Source: Cotesia glomerata
Taxonomy: Eukaryota; Arthropoda; Insecta; Hymenoptera; Braconidae
Assembly: GCF_020080835.1 (NCBI RefSeq)
Contig: NC_058167.1
Span: 4,340,659-4,404,658, forward strand
Reading direction: 5' to 3'
DNA: 64,000 nucleotides
Shown: positions 1 to 9,651 of the stretch, piece after piece
How positions within the stretch are numbered: position 1 is the first letter of the stretch
Layout of the letters: the number at the start of each line of letters is the position of its first letter
Notes under the pieces: generated by a model
Database searches by the model: none
The model's input: the letters and a program-made list of their open reading frames with translations, nothing else
Told to the model about the DNA's origin: nothing
Position numbers and translations under genes: made by a program

Positions 1-272
1 CACGTCGATCCATGGTGTAGGCCTACTGGGGATCCCGCCATGTAAAATAATGGGAACGCATCGTACGACACAGTATCTCCATGGTGATGTGGAAAGCTGT
101 GTTATTTATTATTTTAACTCATATAAATCGATAAGACCCTAAGTAGTTAAGGTCATGTTAATTTTGTAAAATCCGTTTATGATAAATAATTAGGCAGCTA
201 GATAACACAATTTAATATTTCTTTCACTTGGCATGTATTTTATGCCACGCGAAGCAGGCGGGTAACGGCTAG
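1..272 (+). mobile_element. 3' end of a Helitron-like element
   Basis: The segment ends in the Helitron 3' signature: a short GC hairpin (GCC ... GGC, about 243-260) followed by GGGTAAC-type sequence and CTAG at 269-272, then T. The same end (GCGGGTAAC.GCTAG) recurs at 4382-4385. The 5' end lies outside the window. No coding capacity is seen in these 272 bases. Confidence 0.5.
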
Positions 273-299
273 TATATATATATGAGATTTCCACCTATA

Positions 300-2200
300 T
301 ATTGACTCATCACGATATCTCTGGAACCATAAGCCGTAGAGATTTGAAATTTTGTAGGAATATTCCTTTCGCCGAGTAGAGGTCAGCTAAGAACGGATTT
401 TACGAAATTCCACCCACAAGGGGGGTTGCGGGGGCGTTGAAAATGGAAAATTCCCATTTTTAAACTATAGCTCCTATCTACTCCAAATTTAGTAGGAATC
501 TCCTATATGTGATGTAGAAATTATCTATGAGCGGATTTTATGATAACTCATCCCCAATAAAGATTGCGGGGTAGGGGTTAACAATGAAAATAAAAAATTT
601 CTTAACTATAGCTCCTATAGGTTTCAAATTTGGTAGGAATCATTTATATGTGATCCAGAAATGATCTAATAGTGGATTTTATAACAACCTCCTCCAAATA
701 TGGATTGCGGGGGTGGGTGCTAACAATGAAAATTTTAAATTTCTAAGCTAAAGCTCCCATAGGCTCTAAATTTGGTAAGAATCTGCTATATTTGAGGTAG
801 AAATGATCTAAGAGCGTATTTAATGATAACCTACTCCAAATATGGATTTCGGGGGTGGGTGTTAACAATTACAATTTTAAATTTCCGAGCTATAGCTCCT
901 ACAGACTCCAAATTCGGTGAGAGTCTTCTATTTGTGATGTAGAAGTGATCTAAATGAGGATTTCAATAAATTCTACCTTCAATAGCGATTGCGGGGGTGA
1001 GTGTTAGAATTTTCAATTTCAATTTCCAAACTGTAACTTTTATAGACTTTAAATTTGGTAGAAATCTTCCGGTATAATTTTCCTGTCAAGTTCAGCTAAG
1101 AATGGATTTTATTAAATTCCTCCCCCAAAGGGGTTTGCGACGGCGTTAACAATGAAAAATTCCCGTTCTTAAACTATCGTTTCTATCGACTCCAAATTTG
1201 GTAGGAATCTTCTGTAAGAGATATAGAAATAATCTATAAACGAATTTTACGATATCTCACCCCACAGGGATTGCGGGAATGGGTATAAACAATGAAAATT
1301 TTGAATTTTAAAGTTGTAGCTCTTACAGACTCCAAATTTTGTAGGAACTTTCTGTAAGTGATGGAAAAATAATTTATGAACGAATTCTACGATATTCTAC
1401 CTCAAAGAGAATTGCGGGGGCGTTAACAATAAAAAATTCCCGTTTGTAAACTACAGCTCCCATATATTCCAAATTGGGTAAGAATTTTCTGTAAGAGATG
1501 TAGAAATAATATACGAACGAATTTCACGATGGTTCACCTCACAGGGGTTTGTGGGGGTAGTTGTTAACAAATAAAATTTTTATTTTCCAAGCTATAGCTC
1601 CTACAGACCCCAAATTTAGTAAGAGTCTTCTACATATAATATATAAATCATTTAAGAACGGACTTTACAACGAATTACCTCCAATAAGGATCGCGGGGGT
1701 GGGTGTTAACAATAAAAAATCTTAATTTCCAAAATATAGCTTCTAAAAACTCTAAATTTGGTAAAAATCTTTTATTTCTCATGTAGAGATCATCTCACAA
1801 TGAACTTAAATAAAGACTATTTCCGATAGGAATTGCGGGGATGGGTGCTAAAATCTAAAATTTTAATTTCCAAACTGTAACTTCTACAGACTCTAAATTT
1901 GGTGAGAATCTTCGTGTATGATGTCAAGTTCAGCTAAGAATGGATTTTCTCGAATTCTAACCCTAGAAGGGATTGCGGGGGTGTTAACAATGAAAATCTC
2001 TCATTTCCAAACAAAAGTTTCTATGGACTTGAAGTTTTGTTGAAACCTTTTGTTTATAATGTAGAAATTTTCTCGAATAGGATCTTATGAAATTCCTCTC
2101 CCATATAAGAGTGTGGGAGTGATAATTGTCAAAAAATGTATACTTTTCAAATACAGTTCCTACAGATATAGAATTTGATAGAATCTCAAGAGAAACAGGA
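300..2200. repeat. ~141-bp tandem array (about 12-13 units)
   Basis: The phrase CTCCAAATTTGGTAGGAATC and its variants recur near 482, 622, 765, 906, 1049, 1190, 1331, 1469, 1608, 1752, 1892 and 2030, giving a period of about 141 bp. Each unit also has a G-rich patch (GATTGCGGGGGTGGGTGTTA) and an ATGTAGAAATGATCTA-like segment. Units have diverged by substitutions and small indels. Four more units lie inverted at 58331-58842. Confidence 0.9.
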
Positions 2201-2209
2201 ACTTACGGG

Positions 2210-2930
2210 AATTGCGTCCAAGGCCAACGGATTTAAATATTTTCCTTTTTTAATAATTATATTTTCTCACAACAATCGTCCCTTTGGCAGCGGCAAAAAA
2301 AGTCATTGTAAGGTTTCCAAAATTTAACTTTACATGTAGCTATTCACTCAACGGACTAAGAATTTTACATACATTTTATTTTTGCTGATCACATAACCCA
2401 TGAATTGTTCTTATTACCGGATCGCGGGAACGTAACAGATTGAAATGAATGCATTTTCTAAGCACTTGAGATGTGAAAAAGGAATTTGGCTATTTATTCT
2501 AAGAGAATTCGTTAAAAACATGTACAAATAAGTTTCTATGAAAAATTGATGTCACGGAGGAAATTTAAATTAACGGCAAAATTCGTCACGCTTTAAGGGG
2601 TAACGATAGTAGAACATTCGTCATGGGGGCCGCCATGTTTTTTTCAGGTGCCACCACTATTGATGACATCTGACGGCAAGAAAAAAAAGTAAGTAAACAG
2701 AAATGATGAGTAGCGCGAACTTCTTAAAAAGCTAACTACATTAACGACAAAAAAGGCGCGATAAATTCAATTTCGTTACTTGAAAAAAAAAAAAAATTAA
2801 TCTAAAAGTAAACATTTTTTAATAATCAAATTAATAAAATATATAAAAAAAATCGCGCTATTCTTTACTTCTATTTCAACATAAAAAATACAATATTGGC
2901 GATATAAAATAAAATTTAAATATAAGTATC
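2210..2930. other. AT-rich spacer, no gene seen
   Basis: Between the two tandem arrays. It contains poly-A/T runs and a short GC patch near 2620-2690 (GGGGCCGCCATG). No ORF or recognisable repeat end was found. Confidence 0.5.
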
Positions 2931-4130
2931 TGACCTAATTTAAGATAAAATTTAAATAAATTATTCTCAAATTATAACTTACATCAAAGTGTAAGCCGGT
3001 ATCCGATTAATATAGTATACTTTATCATAAATTTTATGAATTTTAATAAAAAATTTATTTATAACTAATGATCTGGCCTAATATGGAGTAAAATAAAAAC
3101 ATTTAATCCATATTATAGCTCACTCAACTGTGTAAGCTGGCATCCAATCGACGTGTTTACATTTAGACTTAATTATTGTTATTATTTTAAAAATAATTTA
3201 AAACTTGTGATCTGGCCCAGTTAGAGATAAAATAAAAAATGATTTTATCCAAATTATCACTTGCATAAAAATGTAAGTCGGCATCCGATCATTATAATTT
3301 ATCCTTCTTTATATAAATATAAATCTTTTTAAATTAAAAATAACTTACATAGTAATGTAAACTGGTATTCTATCATTATCAATTAGTGCTACGTACAATT
3401 TTAAATATTTTTAATGAAAAACATAATTATAACTCATAATCTGGCCTAACATGGAATAAAATGAAAACGTTTTATCCACATCATAGCTCATTCAACAGTG
3501 TGAGCCGGCATTCGATGAGCATATTCAAATTTAAAGTTTATCATTATTATTTCTAAATTACTATCATTTTTAATTATTATTATTTTTTGATTAATTAAGG
3601 ACTAATGATCTTGCCTAGTTTGAGATAAAATTAAAAATAAATTTATCCAAACTATAGCTTGCATGAAAATGGAAGCTGGCATTAGATCGTTACTAACTAC
3701 TCTTACATACAATTTAAAAATTTTTCAATCAAAAATATAATTATAACTCATATCTTGCCTGACATCATAAAAGATAAATAATTTCACTCAAATCATAACT
3801 TATCAAACCATAACTTATGAATTTTAACAAAAAATTTACTTATAACTAATGATCTGGCCTAATATGGAGTAAAATAAAAACATTTAATCCATATTATAGC
3901 TCACTCAATAGTGTAAGCTGGCATCCAATCGACGTGTTTACATTTACACTTAATTATTGTTATTATTTTAAAAATAATTTAAAACTTGTGATCTGACCCA
4001 GTTTGAGATAAAATAAAAAATTATTTTATCCAAATTATCACTTACATCAAAATGTAAGTTGGAATTCGATCACTATAATTTACTTTTACTTATTAATTTG
4101 AAAATTTTCAATTAAAAAAATATAAAACTA
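2930..4130. repeat. Second ~140-bp tandem array (GATCTGGCCTA family)
   Basis: GATCTGGCCTAATATGG and degenerate forms recur near 2928, 3072, 3208, 3438, 3607, 3752, 3851 and 3990. Each is paired with a GTAAGCTGGCATCCGATC-type motif. The blocks starting near 3060 and 3840 are almost identical over about 170 bp, so a ~780-bp segment was probably duplicated recently. The unit sequence is unrelated by eye to the 141-bp array upstream, although the period is similar. Confidence 0.8.
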
Positions 4131-4393
4131 ACTGATAAAAATTTTTTTCTTCGTTTCAGTCATTATTCATTTTTGGAAAAAAACCACTGGAATGTCATAG
4201 TGATTGCACATTAAAATTTACAATGAATATTAGCTAGAATAATCACAGGGATAAAAGGTACGGGCCAATCTGATGAAATTTGAAATCTGTACAAATCTAA
4301 ACAATACTCCCATTAAATTTCAAGTCTAGATCTCTAAAAATACAATTCTATGAAGTGCCCAGCGGAGCGGGCGGGTAACAGCTAGTATATATA

Positions 4394-5766
4394 TCTAATA
4401 TATAAAATTCTCGTGTCACAATGTTCGTTCCCATACTCCTCCGAAACGGCTTGACCGATTCTCATGAAATTTTCTATGCATATTCAGTAAGCCTGAGAAT
4501 CGGCTACTATCTATTTTTCTAACCTCTAAGTGATAAGGGGTGTTCACCCCAAAAATTTTTTTTTTATTTTTTTGATTAAATTTTTTTTTTTTTTTTTTTG
4601 TTTATTATGTGGCATCAAAAAATACATACAACTCTAAATTCGCACTTTTTTATCACCAACCCTTGTTTTTCAATAGTCATTTTCGTAATTTTATCATTTT
4701 CTATCCCGCTCGATAACATCAATTATTATCACTTGGTAAGTTATCCCCTCCATGTGTCTACCGGTATCACTTCTCACCCTGTAAACAGCACGGAGTAGGA
4801 ATGTTACCTCTACAGTTTTTGGCTATTATTAGTGTTTATGCTTCAAGCGTAGTAGTTAAACATTTTTACTATCTCAGTGTAACTCTCATATCAAATATAT
4901 TCTCGAGTAACTTTATTATTTATTTATTAATAACTAATATTATTGAATATAATTAATTATTAATAAGCTCTAACTTCGACAGAATTTTTTTTTTCAATAT
5001 TTCTAACAATATGTATTTTCGATATAATTAAGAAACTATCTAATTTTTACATGTATATTTAATGTAATCAAAGATAAAATAAATGATTAATATAATAATT
5101 AAATAATTTAATCAGTTCTATTCATGTTTGTTTTGTATTGTACAGTGAACAATGCCAACAAAACGCAAAGAGGCCAATTTGAGCCGTGATACAAATAAAT
5201 CTAGAAGCATTCGAAATAGAAGAGCCCAAAGAACCGAAGAACAAGTTCAGGAAGAAAATACTGGAGCGCGTGTGAGAATGGCGCAATTGCGTCAAGAACA
5301 ATCAGACGATACACGAGCTGAACGCAATGAAGTCATGAGATTAGAACAACGACAATCACACCGTTTTACTGTCAATAGACGCAGAGCGAATAAATGTTAA
5401 GACGTTGTCGATGAGTGATCGAGAGTGATCAATGAGTGATCGATGAGTGATCAAGTTTGTTTGTATTAGCTAAAGACAGGCTAACGAAAAATATTGTTCA
5501 CGCTGCCGCATTAAGAGATTAATATTATGTAATTATGTAATTAATTAATTATATAAATAATTTTTACTTTAAATAAATTATAACAATTAATGTTTGGTGT
5601 TTTGTTATTTTTAAACAACATTCCCTCATCATTCACAGCGCTCTAGGCCTTTTTCACTCATATTCCACATCCTTATACACTTCCAATAAGTTAGTAATTT
5701 TTTTTCTACACTAGAAATTCTCTAGAAATTATTCACATGGCAAAACAACGTTTGCCGGGTCAGCTA

Positions 5767-5767
<1 letters not shown>
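4394..5767 (+). mobile_element. Non-autonomous Helitron, 1374 bp
   Basis: The 5' end reads TCTAATATATAAAATTCTCG, followed by TGTCACAATGTTCG, a start I recognise from arthropod Helitrons. The 3' end has a perfect hairpin (GGCAAA ... TTTGCC) followed by GGGTCAG and CTAG at 5764-5767. The flanks are A (4393) and T (5768), as expected for Helitron insertion between A and T with no target duplication. The interior has a short ORF (5152-5400) resembling the N-terminal extension of the Helitron replication/helicase protein, but no Rep or helicase domain. Confidence 0.85.
5152..5400 (+). pseudogene. Truncated Helitron protein N-terminus (82 aa)
   Basis: An 82-residue highly charged ORF starting MPTKRKEANLSRDTNKSRS and rich in Arg, Glu and Gln. 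Its blocks (RRAQRTEEQVQEEN, ARVRMAQLRQEQSDDTRAER) match in style the leader region before the Helitron-like Rep domain of arthropod Helitron proteins. It stops at TAA 5398-5400 with no Rep HUH motif or Pif1-type helicase downstream, so it is a remnant inside the 1.37-kb Helitron. Tandem GATCGATGAGTGATC-like words follow the stop (about 5410-5450). Family recognition is from memory and moderately certain. Confidence 0.6.

Positions 5768-5849
<82 letters not shown>
5767..5849. repeat. (AT)n microsatellite, two blocks
   Basis: Two runs of alternating AT are separated by AGCATATAT near 5810. They lie exactly between the Helitron 3' end and the H-element 5' end. Confidence 0.95.
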
Positions 5850-5851
<2 letters not shown>

Positions 5852-6757
5852 GTCATTCCATGTCAAATCGGTAAATAGTTGGAAACGACCCCTTTCAATT
5901 TGGACAAATTTTGGTCAGAAAAATTTTCGTTTATCATGTAGCGAAATTCTGCCAAAAAAAAAAATATAAACTTTTTTTTCTAAAAGATATGCAAGTTCAA
6001 AATTTCGCAATTTTCCAGTATTTCAATTTTGTTTTTTTAATATCTCGAACGCTATTATAAATACAGGAATGACCTTTCGTTTGTTTGAACGACACTTAGA
6101 GCTGTTGAAAAAAAAATATTTTGGAAAAAAATTTTGCAAAAAGCCAAATTTGTCAAATTTTGAATTTTTTAAAATCGTTAAAAATGACGATCAAAGTAAA
6201 AATTTTGGCTCAATTTCTATTATATAATACCTTGTACTGATCTTAAAAGATCTTAAAATTTTTAGACGGGTTTTTTTTTTCATGAATATGAATTTTTGAA
6301 CTTCGAAAAAAAACTTTTTTCGTTTTTTTCTACTCTTAAATAAGGTAAAGTTATGCAGATGCATAGTATTGTAATTTTGAGGATTAAAAAATTAAATCCA
6401 TGTGGCGGAAATATTAAATAATAAATTAATTTCAACTTTTTTTTATTTTTTCGACATAATCTTAAATTAAAATCAGGCTTAACATATGACATAATTTCTT
6501 ATTTTTTTGACGCATGACATATTTTGTCCGCTTCTTTACTTCAATTACAGTTTTTAACGCCAAATAACTCAAACAGATATTAATTTTCAATAAAAACCAG
6601 AAATAATGAGATGAGAATATCAATTTTTTTTCGTTCTTTCGAATACTTGTTTACATATGAATTTCTGCACATTAATGTTTCTTTATCTCAAATTTCAAAT
6701 TATTTCCATGTCGATTGGAAGATAAGTGGTGTCAACAACTTGGAATAAAGTAAAAAA
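5850..6757 (+). mobile_element. H-type TIR element, 5' part (truncated by M)
   Basis: It begins GGGTCATTCCATGTCAAATC after an AT tract. It aligns in the same orientation with 49440-50370, whose right end is the exact inverse (GATTTGACATGGAATGACCC). This copy stops near 6752-6759 where M sequence begins, so the right TIR is missing. It is non-coding: the short minus-strand ORF at 6280-6492 is low-complexity AT sequence with nothing recognisable. The terminal motif is related to those of transposons F and G, so H may be a non-autonomous partner. Confidence 0.7.
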
Positions 6758-6759
6758 AA

Positions 6760-7419
6760 TTAGGAAAACGGTTGACCCTGAAGGCCATCTCTGCAACTTC
6801 CCGCCAATTCTATACCTAAACGCGTGAAATTGCACTTATGATGTTTTTGAGCTCATAAATACAATTTCTGTGTTATTTTGAACTCTACGAGCTCAAAAAA
6901 ATAGCTTTTGTATGCTTTTGAGTTCTTCGAGCTCAAAAGTTTGATAGCAGTTTGATAAAACACTATTTTTTGAATTTTCAAATCGCAATAACTTTTGAAT
7001 GATTAAACCGATTTTCACGCAGTTGGTGGCATTCGACGCAGTTTTTTAAGCTCCATCAAGAATCTTCAAGTTTTAATCAATAGAACGGAAAATTTTGGAG
7101 CAATTCCGAAAAAACAGTTTTTTGGGTTTTCTTTCGTCAACGATAACTCACGAACGAATGAACCGATTTTGACCGGACTGACGGCGATCGACGTGGTTTT
7201 TTTATGTTAAGACCTGATTATTTTTTGAAATTGATCGGTAAATCTGTTCAAAAGTTATTCCAAAAAAACCACATTGAAAAAAATTATTTTTGTAGTTTCT
7301 AAGTATAAAGTTCTAAGGTATATTCAAAATCTAAGTTCAGTCAAGTCCTTCGAATGGCACCAACCGCGATCAAATCGGTCAAGCCGTTCAAAAGTTATGA
7401 GAGGTTTATATACACCCAC
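6760..7419 (+). repeat. M repeat, left half (copy M1)
   Basis: It starts TTAGGAAAACGGTTGACCCT and runs to AAGTTATGAGAGGTTTATA, where a CA microsatellite begins. The same sequence recurs at 17407-18292 and 59733-59818, and inverted at 31566-32560. It contains stacked GAGCTC-centred inverted repeats (6845-6945). Non-coding. The matching right half is displaced by retrotransposons inserted in the microsatellite. Confidence 0.85.
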
Positions 7420-7570
<151 letters not shown>

Positions 7571-7576
<6 letters not shown>

Positions 7577-7689
7577 CATACTCGTGTGTGATTCAACCGG
7601 AGTCACGATGAGATCAACTATTATTTAACGCAGATGTTATCAGGACACGGATGTTACCGGAAGTATCTTCACCGCTTTAAACACGATAA
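7571..7689 (+). repeat. 119-bp direct duplication flanking retrotransposon A (left copy)
   Basis: Base-for-base identical to 12902-13020. It contains M flank (CACGGACATACTCGT) plus the first ~100 bp of 3' fragment B. Because A lies between the two copies, this is most simply a long target-site duplication made when A inserted into B. The B ORF is open in this copy until A interrupts it. Confidence 0.85.
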
Positions 7690-8238
7690 CACACACTCGG
7701 GGCAGAAGAGATACTGCTACCGGGCGCGTCTCCCCGAGCGGATGGGAGAACGCTCGCTGTCCTTGGATGACACTTAATCTCTTAGTTGATGAGGTATAGC
7801 GGGTAGGAGCCAAGCAAAATAACCAAACAAAATAAGCTCCCGTGGACAAAACTCCCCTTTAATGGGTTGGTCACACTAACTGACCTAGCAAGACGATTGG
7901 TTCCTGCTGTAACTCACTGGGAGTGTCCGGAACCTGTATCGTAGTTTCCGACGATGCAGGCCACGGCTGATGTGAGCTTGCTCTGCCGAGGTGAAAGTTG
8001 CAGCAGTGGATCAGGAGCCAGCCACTTCGGGCCTTGATCAGGAAGTACGCAGTGAGTGTTAGAGATCGGAATCTTCACCGCTCCGAGCGAGTCTAGTCCG
8101 TCCGTGTATTCCGGGACTGGCTAAGTGTCGGCTAGGCCTCAGGGAACTGGGGTAGGAGTACTATCTCCGAGGGTACACCCGTTCCTAGTTATGGCAACCC
8201 GCTCCACTCCGTACGATGCGCTGGTAAATCAAAAAAGT

Positions 8239-9651
8239 ATGAGTACGTTACAGGAAACAAACATGAATAGAAACGGGCTTCATGCTCAACAAGCAGCGAT
8301 TGAAGCAAGCGCTGACATGAAGAGAACGCAAGCGTTGGAGCGCCTTGAGAAGCTGACCATTGAGCTGCAAGAGTTTGTCCAAACTAAGGTCAATATCCAC
8401 AAGGAGATAAAGACCAAGACAACCGGTGTAGTCAATGCTCTTGGAAGATTCAAGAAACTGGACGAAGAATGGCGCTCATCATTACACCGCACCCCTTGTG
8501 CTACATCGGAGAGAAACAGTCAAGTGGTTGTTGAAGAAGCGATGGACACTGGAGCCGAAGGTGACGGAGAATCAGTCGCTGAAGAAGAAAGTGAAACTAT
8601 CACAACGGCAGAGACTGAATCCTTTGACCAAGACGGCCGCATCCTGAGGAAGTTGAAAAGAAAAATTCGTTCTCCCGAAGGCGGAGCTTTTCATACTCCC
8701 AAGAAGCTGAAAGACGTTGGACCTGGTCATCCCATCAAGAAGCAGGAAGTGGTTAAGGATCTTCCACAAAACTCTTGTGAACAGAACAAGAAGCCAGGCT
8801 GGGAAAAGGTGCAGTCCAGAAAGGACAAGAAGAAGGAGCGCAAGAAACTGCTCCCAGAAAAACCTCTGGTGCCTCCACCGAAGCCGAACCAGAAGCCAAG
8901 AAGAACAGCAACGAGACCGGAGGCACTTATCATCCGTCCAGCGAACAAAGATAAGTATTCTGAAATACTTACACGGATCAAGGCGGACGTTCGCCCAGAT
9001 CAGGTCCGCAACACAGTCGAGAAGATACGCAGGACCGCGACAGGGAACATTCTCATCACGCTGTCGAAAGGCAGTAGTGATAGAGGTAAAGACCTGCAGA
9101 AGACTATCGCGGGAATACTTAAGGAGGACGCAAATGTCATTAGTACAGGACCTGAAGAAGACCTGGAAATTCGCGATATTGACGATACTACAACTAAAGA
9201 TGACATTCTAACAGCTTTACAAGAGGCAGCTGGAAACGATTGTGGTATAACAGTAGAGGCCATTAAAATTCGTAAGGTCTTACGTAGCAGAACACAAATT
9301 GCGTCGGTGACTCTGGCAGCAACGGTAGCGCAGAAAGTGGTAGGAGAACACGGTAAGATTAGGATCGGCTGGACCAATTGTCGTATTAGAACAGTACTAA
9401 GACCAGTCCGATGTTATAAATGCTGGCATTTTGGACACCGTGCGGTTCAGTGCACAAGTAAAGTCGACCGCTCCAAACTTTGCATTAAATGTGGAGAAGA
9501 GGGACACAAAATCGCCGAATGTAATAAGCCTGCTAAATGCGCACTGTGTGCGGATCAATCCGGTACAGAGAATAACGCCCATCATGCCGGCACAAGCAGA
9601 TGCCCAGTATACCAAGAGGCACTCAAGAAGATAACTGACAAACGAAAATGA
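8239..9651 (+). CDS. ORF1 (Gag-like nucleic-acid-binding protein) of element A
   Basis: Encodes the RNA-binding ORF1 protein that packages retrotransposon RNA. An in-frame ATG lies at 8125, but copy D has a stop just before the ATG equivalent to 8239 (MSTLQETN), and A carries an extra A in the preceding run. The start at 8239 (470 aa) is therefore preferred. The N-terminal third is helical and charged, and the middle is Lys/Glu-rich. The C-terminus has three zinc motifs: CYKCWHFGHRAVQC (about residue 392), CIKCGEEGHKIAEC (about 415) and CALC...H...C (about 434-455), the usual R1/I layout. The stop overlaps the ORF2 start as ATGA (9648-9651). ORF1 is intact. Confidence 0.85.
   Translation: MSTLQETNMNRNGLHAQQAAIEASADMKRTQALERLEKLTIELQEFVQTKVNIHKEIKTKTTGVVNALGRFKKLDEEWRSSLHRTPCATSERNSQVVVEEAMDTGAEGDGESVAEEESETITTAETESFDQDGRILRKLKRKIRSPEGGAFHTPKKLKDVGPGHPIKKQEVVKDLPQNSCEQNKKPGWEKVQSRKDKKKERKKLLPEKPLVPPPKPNQKPRRTATRPEALIIRPANKDKYSEILTRIKADVRPDQVRNTVEKIRRTATGNILITLSKGSSDRGKDLQKTIAGILKEDANVISTGPEEDLEIRDIDDTTTKDDILTALQEAAGNDCGITVEAIKIRKVLRSRTQIASVTLAATVAQKVVGEHGKIRIGWTNCRIRTVLRPVRCYKCWHFGHRAVQCTSKVDRSKLCIKCGEEGHKIAECNKPAKCALCADQSGTENNAHHAGTSRCPVYQEALKKITDKRK

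Larger units (their letters stand above)
273..4385 (+). mobile_element. Non-autonomous Helitron-like element carrying two tandem arrays
   Basis: The right end is a clear Helitron-type terminus: hairpin GCCC/GGGC around AGCGGAGC, then GGGTAACAG and CTAG at 4382-4385, followed by T. The left end abuts the previous element's CTAG|T and lacks an obvious TC start, so that boundary is uncertain. The interior is non-coding: a ~141-bp tandem array (300-2200), AT-rich spacer (2210-2930, no gene seen) and a second ~140-bp array (2930-4130). Internal minisatellites are known in non-autonomous Helitrons and Helentrons. It could instead be several elements side by side. Confidence 0.5.

Noticed and set aside
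300..4130. CRISPR-like regular repeats
   Set aside because: Units are ~140 bp, contiguous and diverged, with no spacers; the genome is eukaryotic.
8286..9615. Minus-strand ORFs within retrotransposon ORF1
   Set aside because: Shadows of the sense ORF. The same is true of minus ORFs at 9663-11964, 13391-15540, 19609-21986 and 23925-24266.
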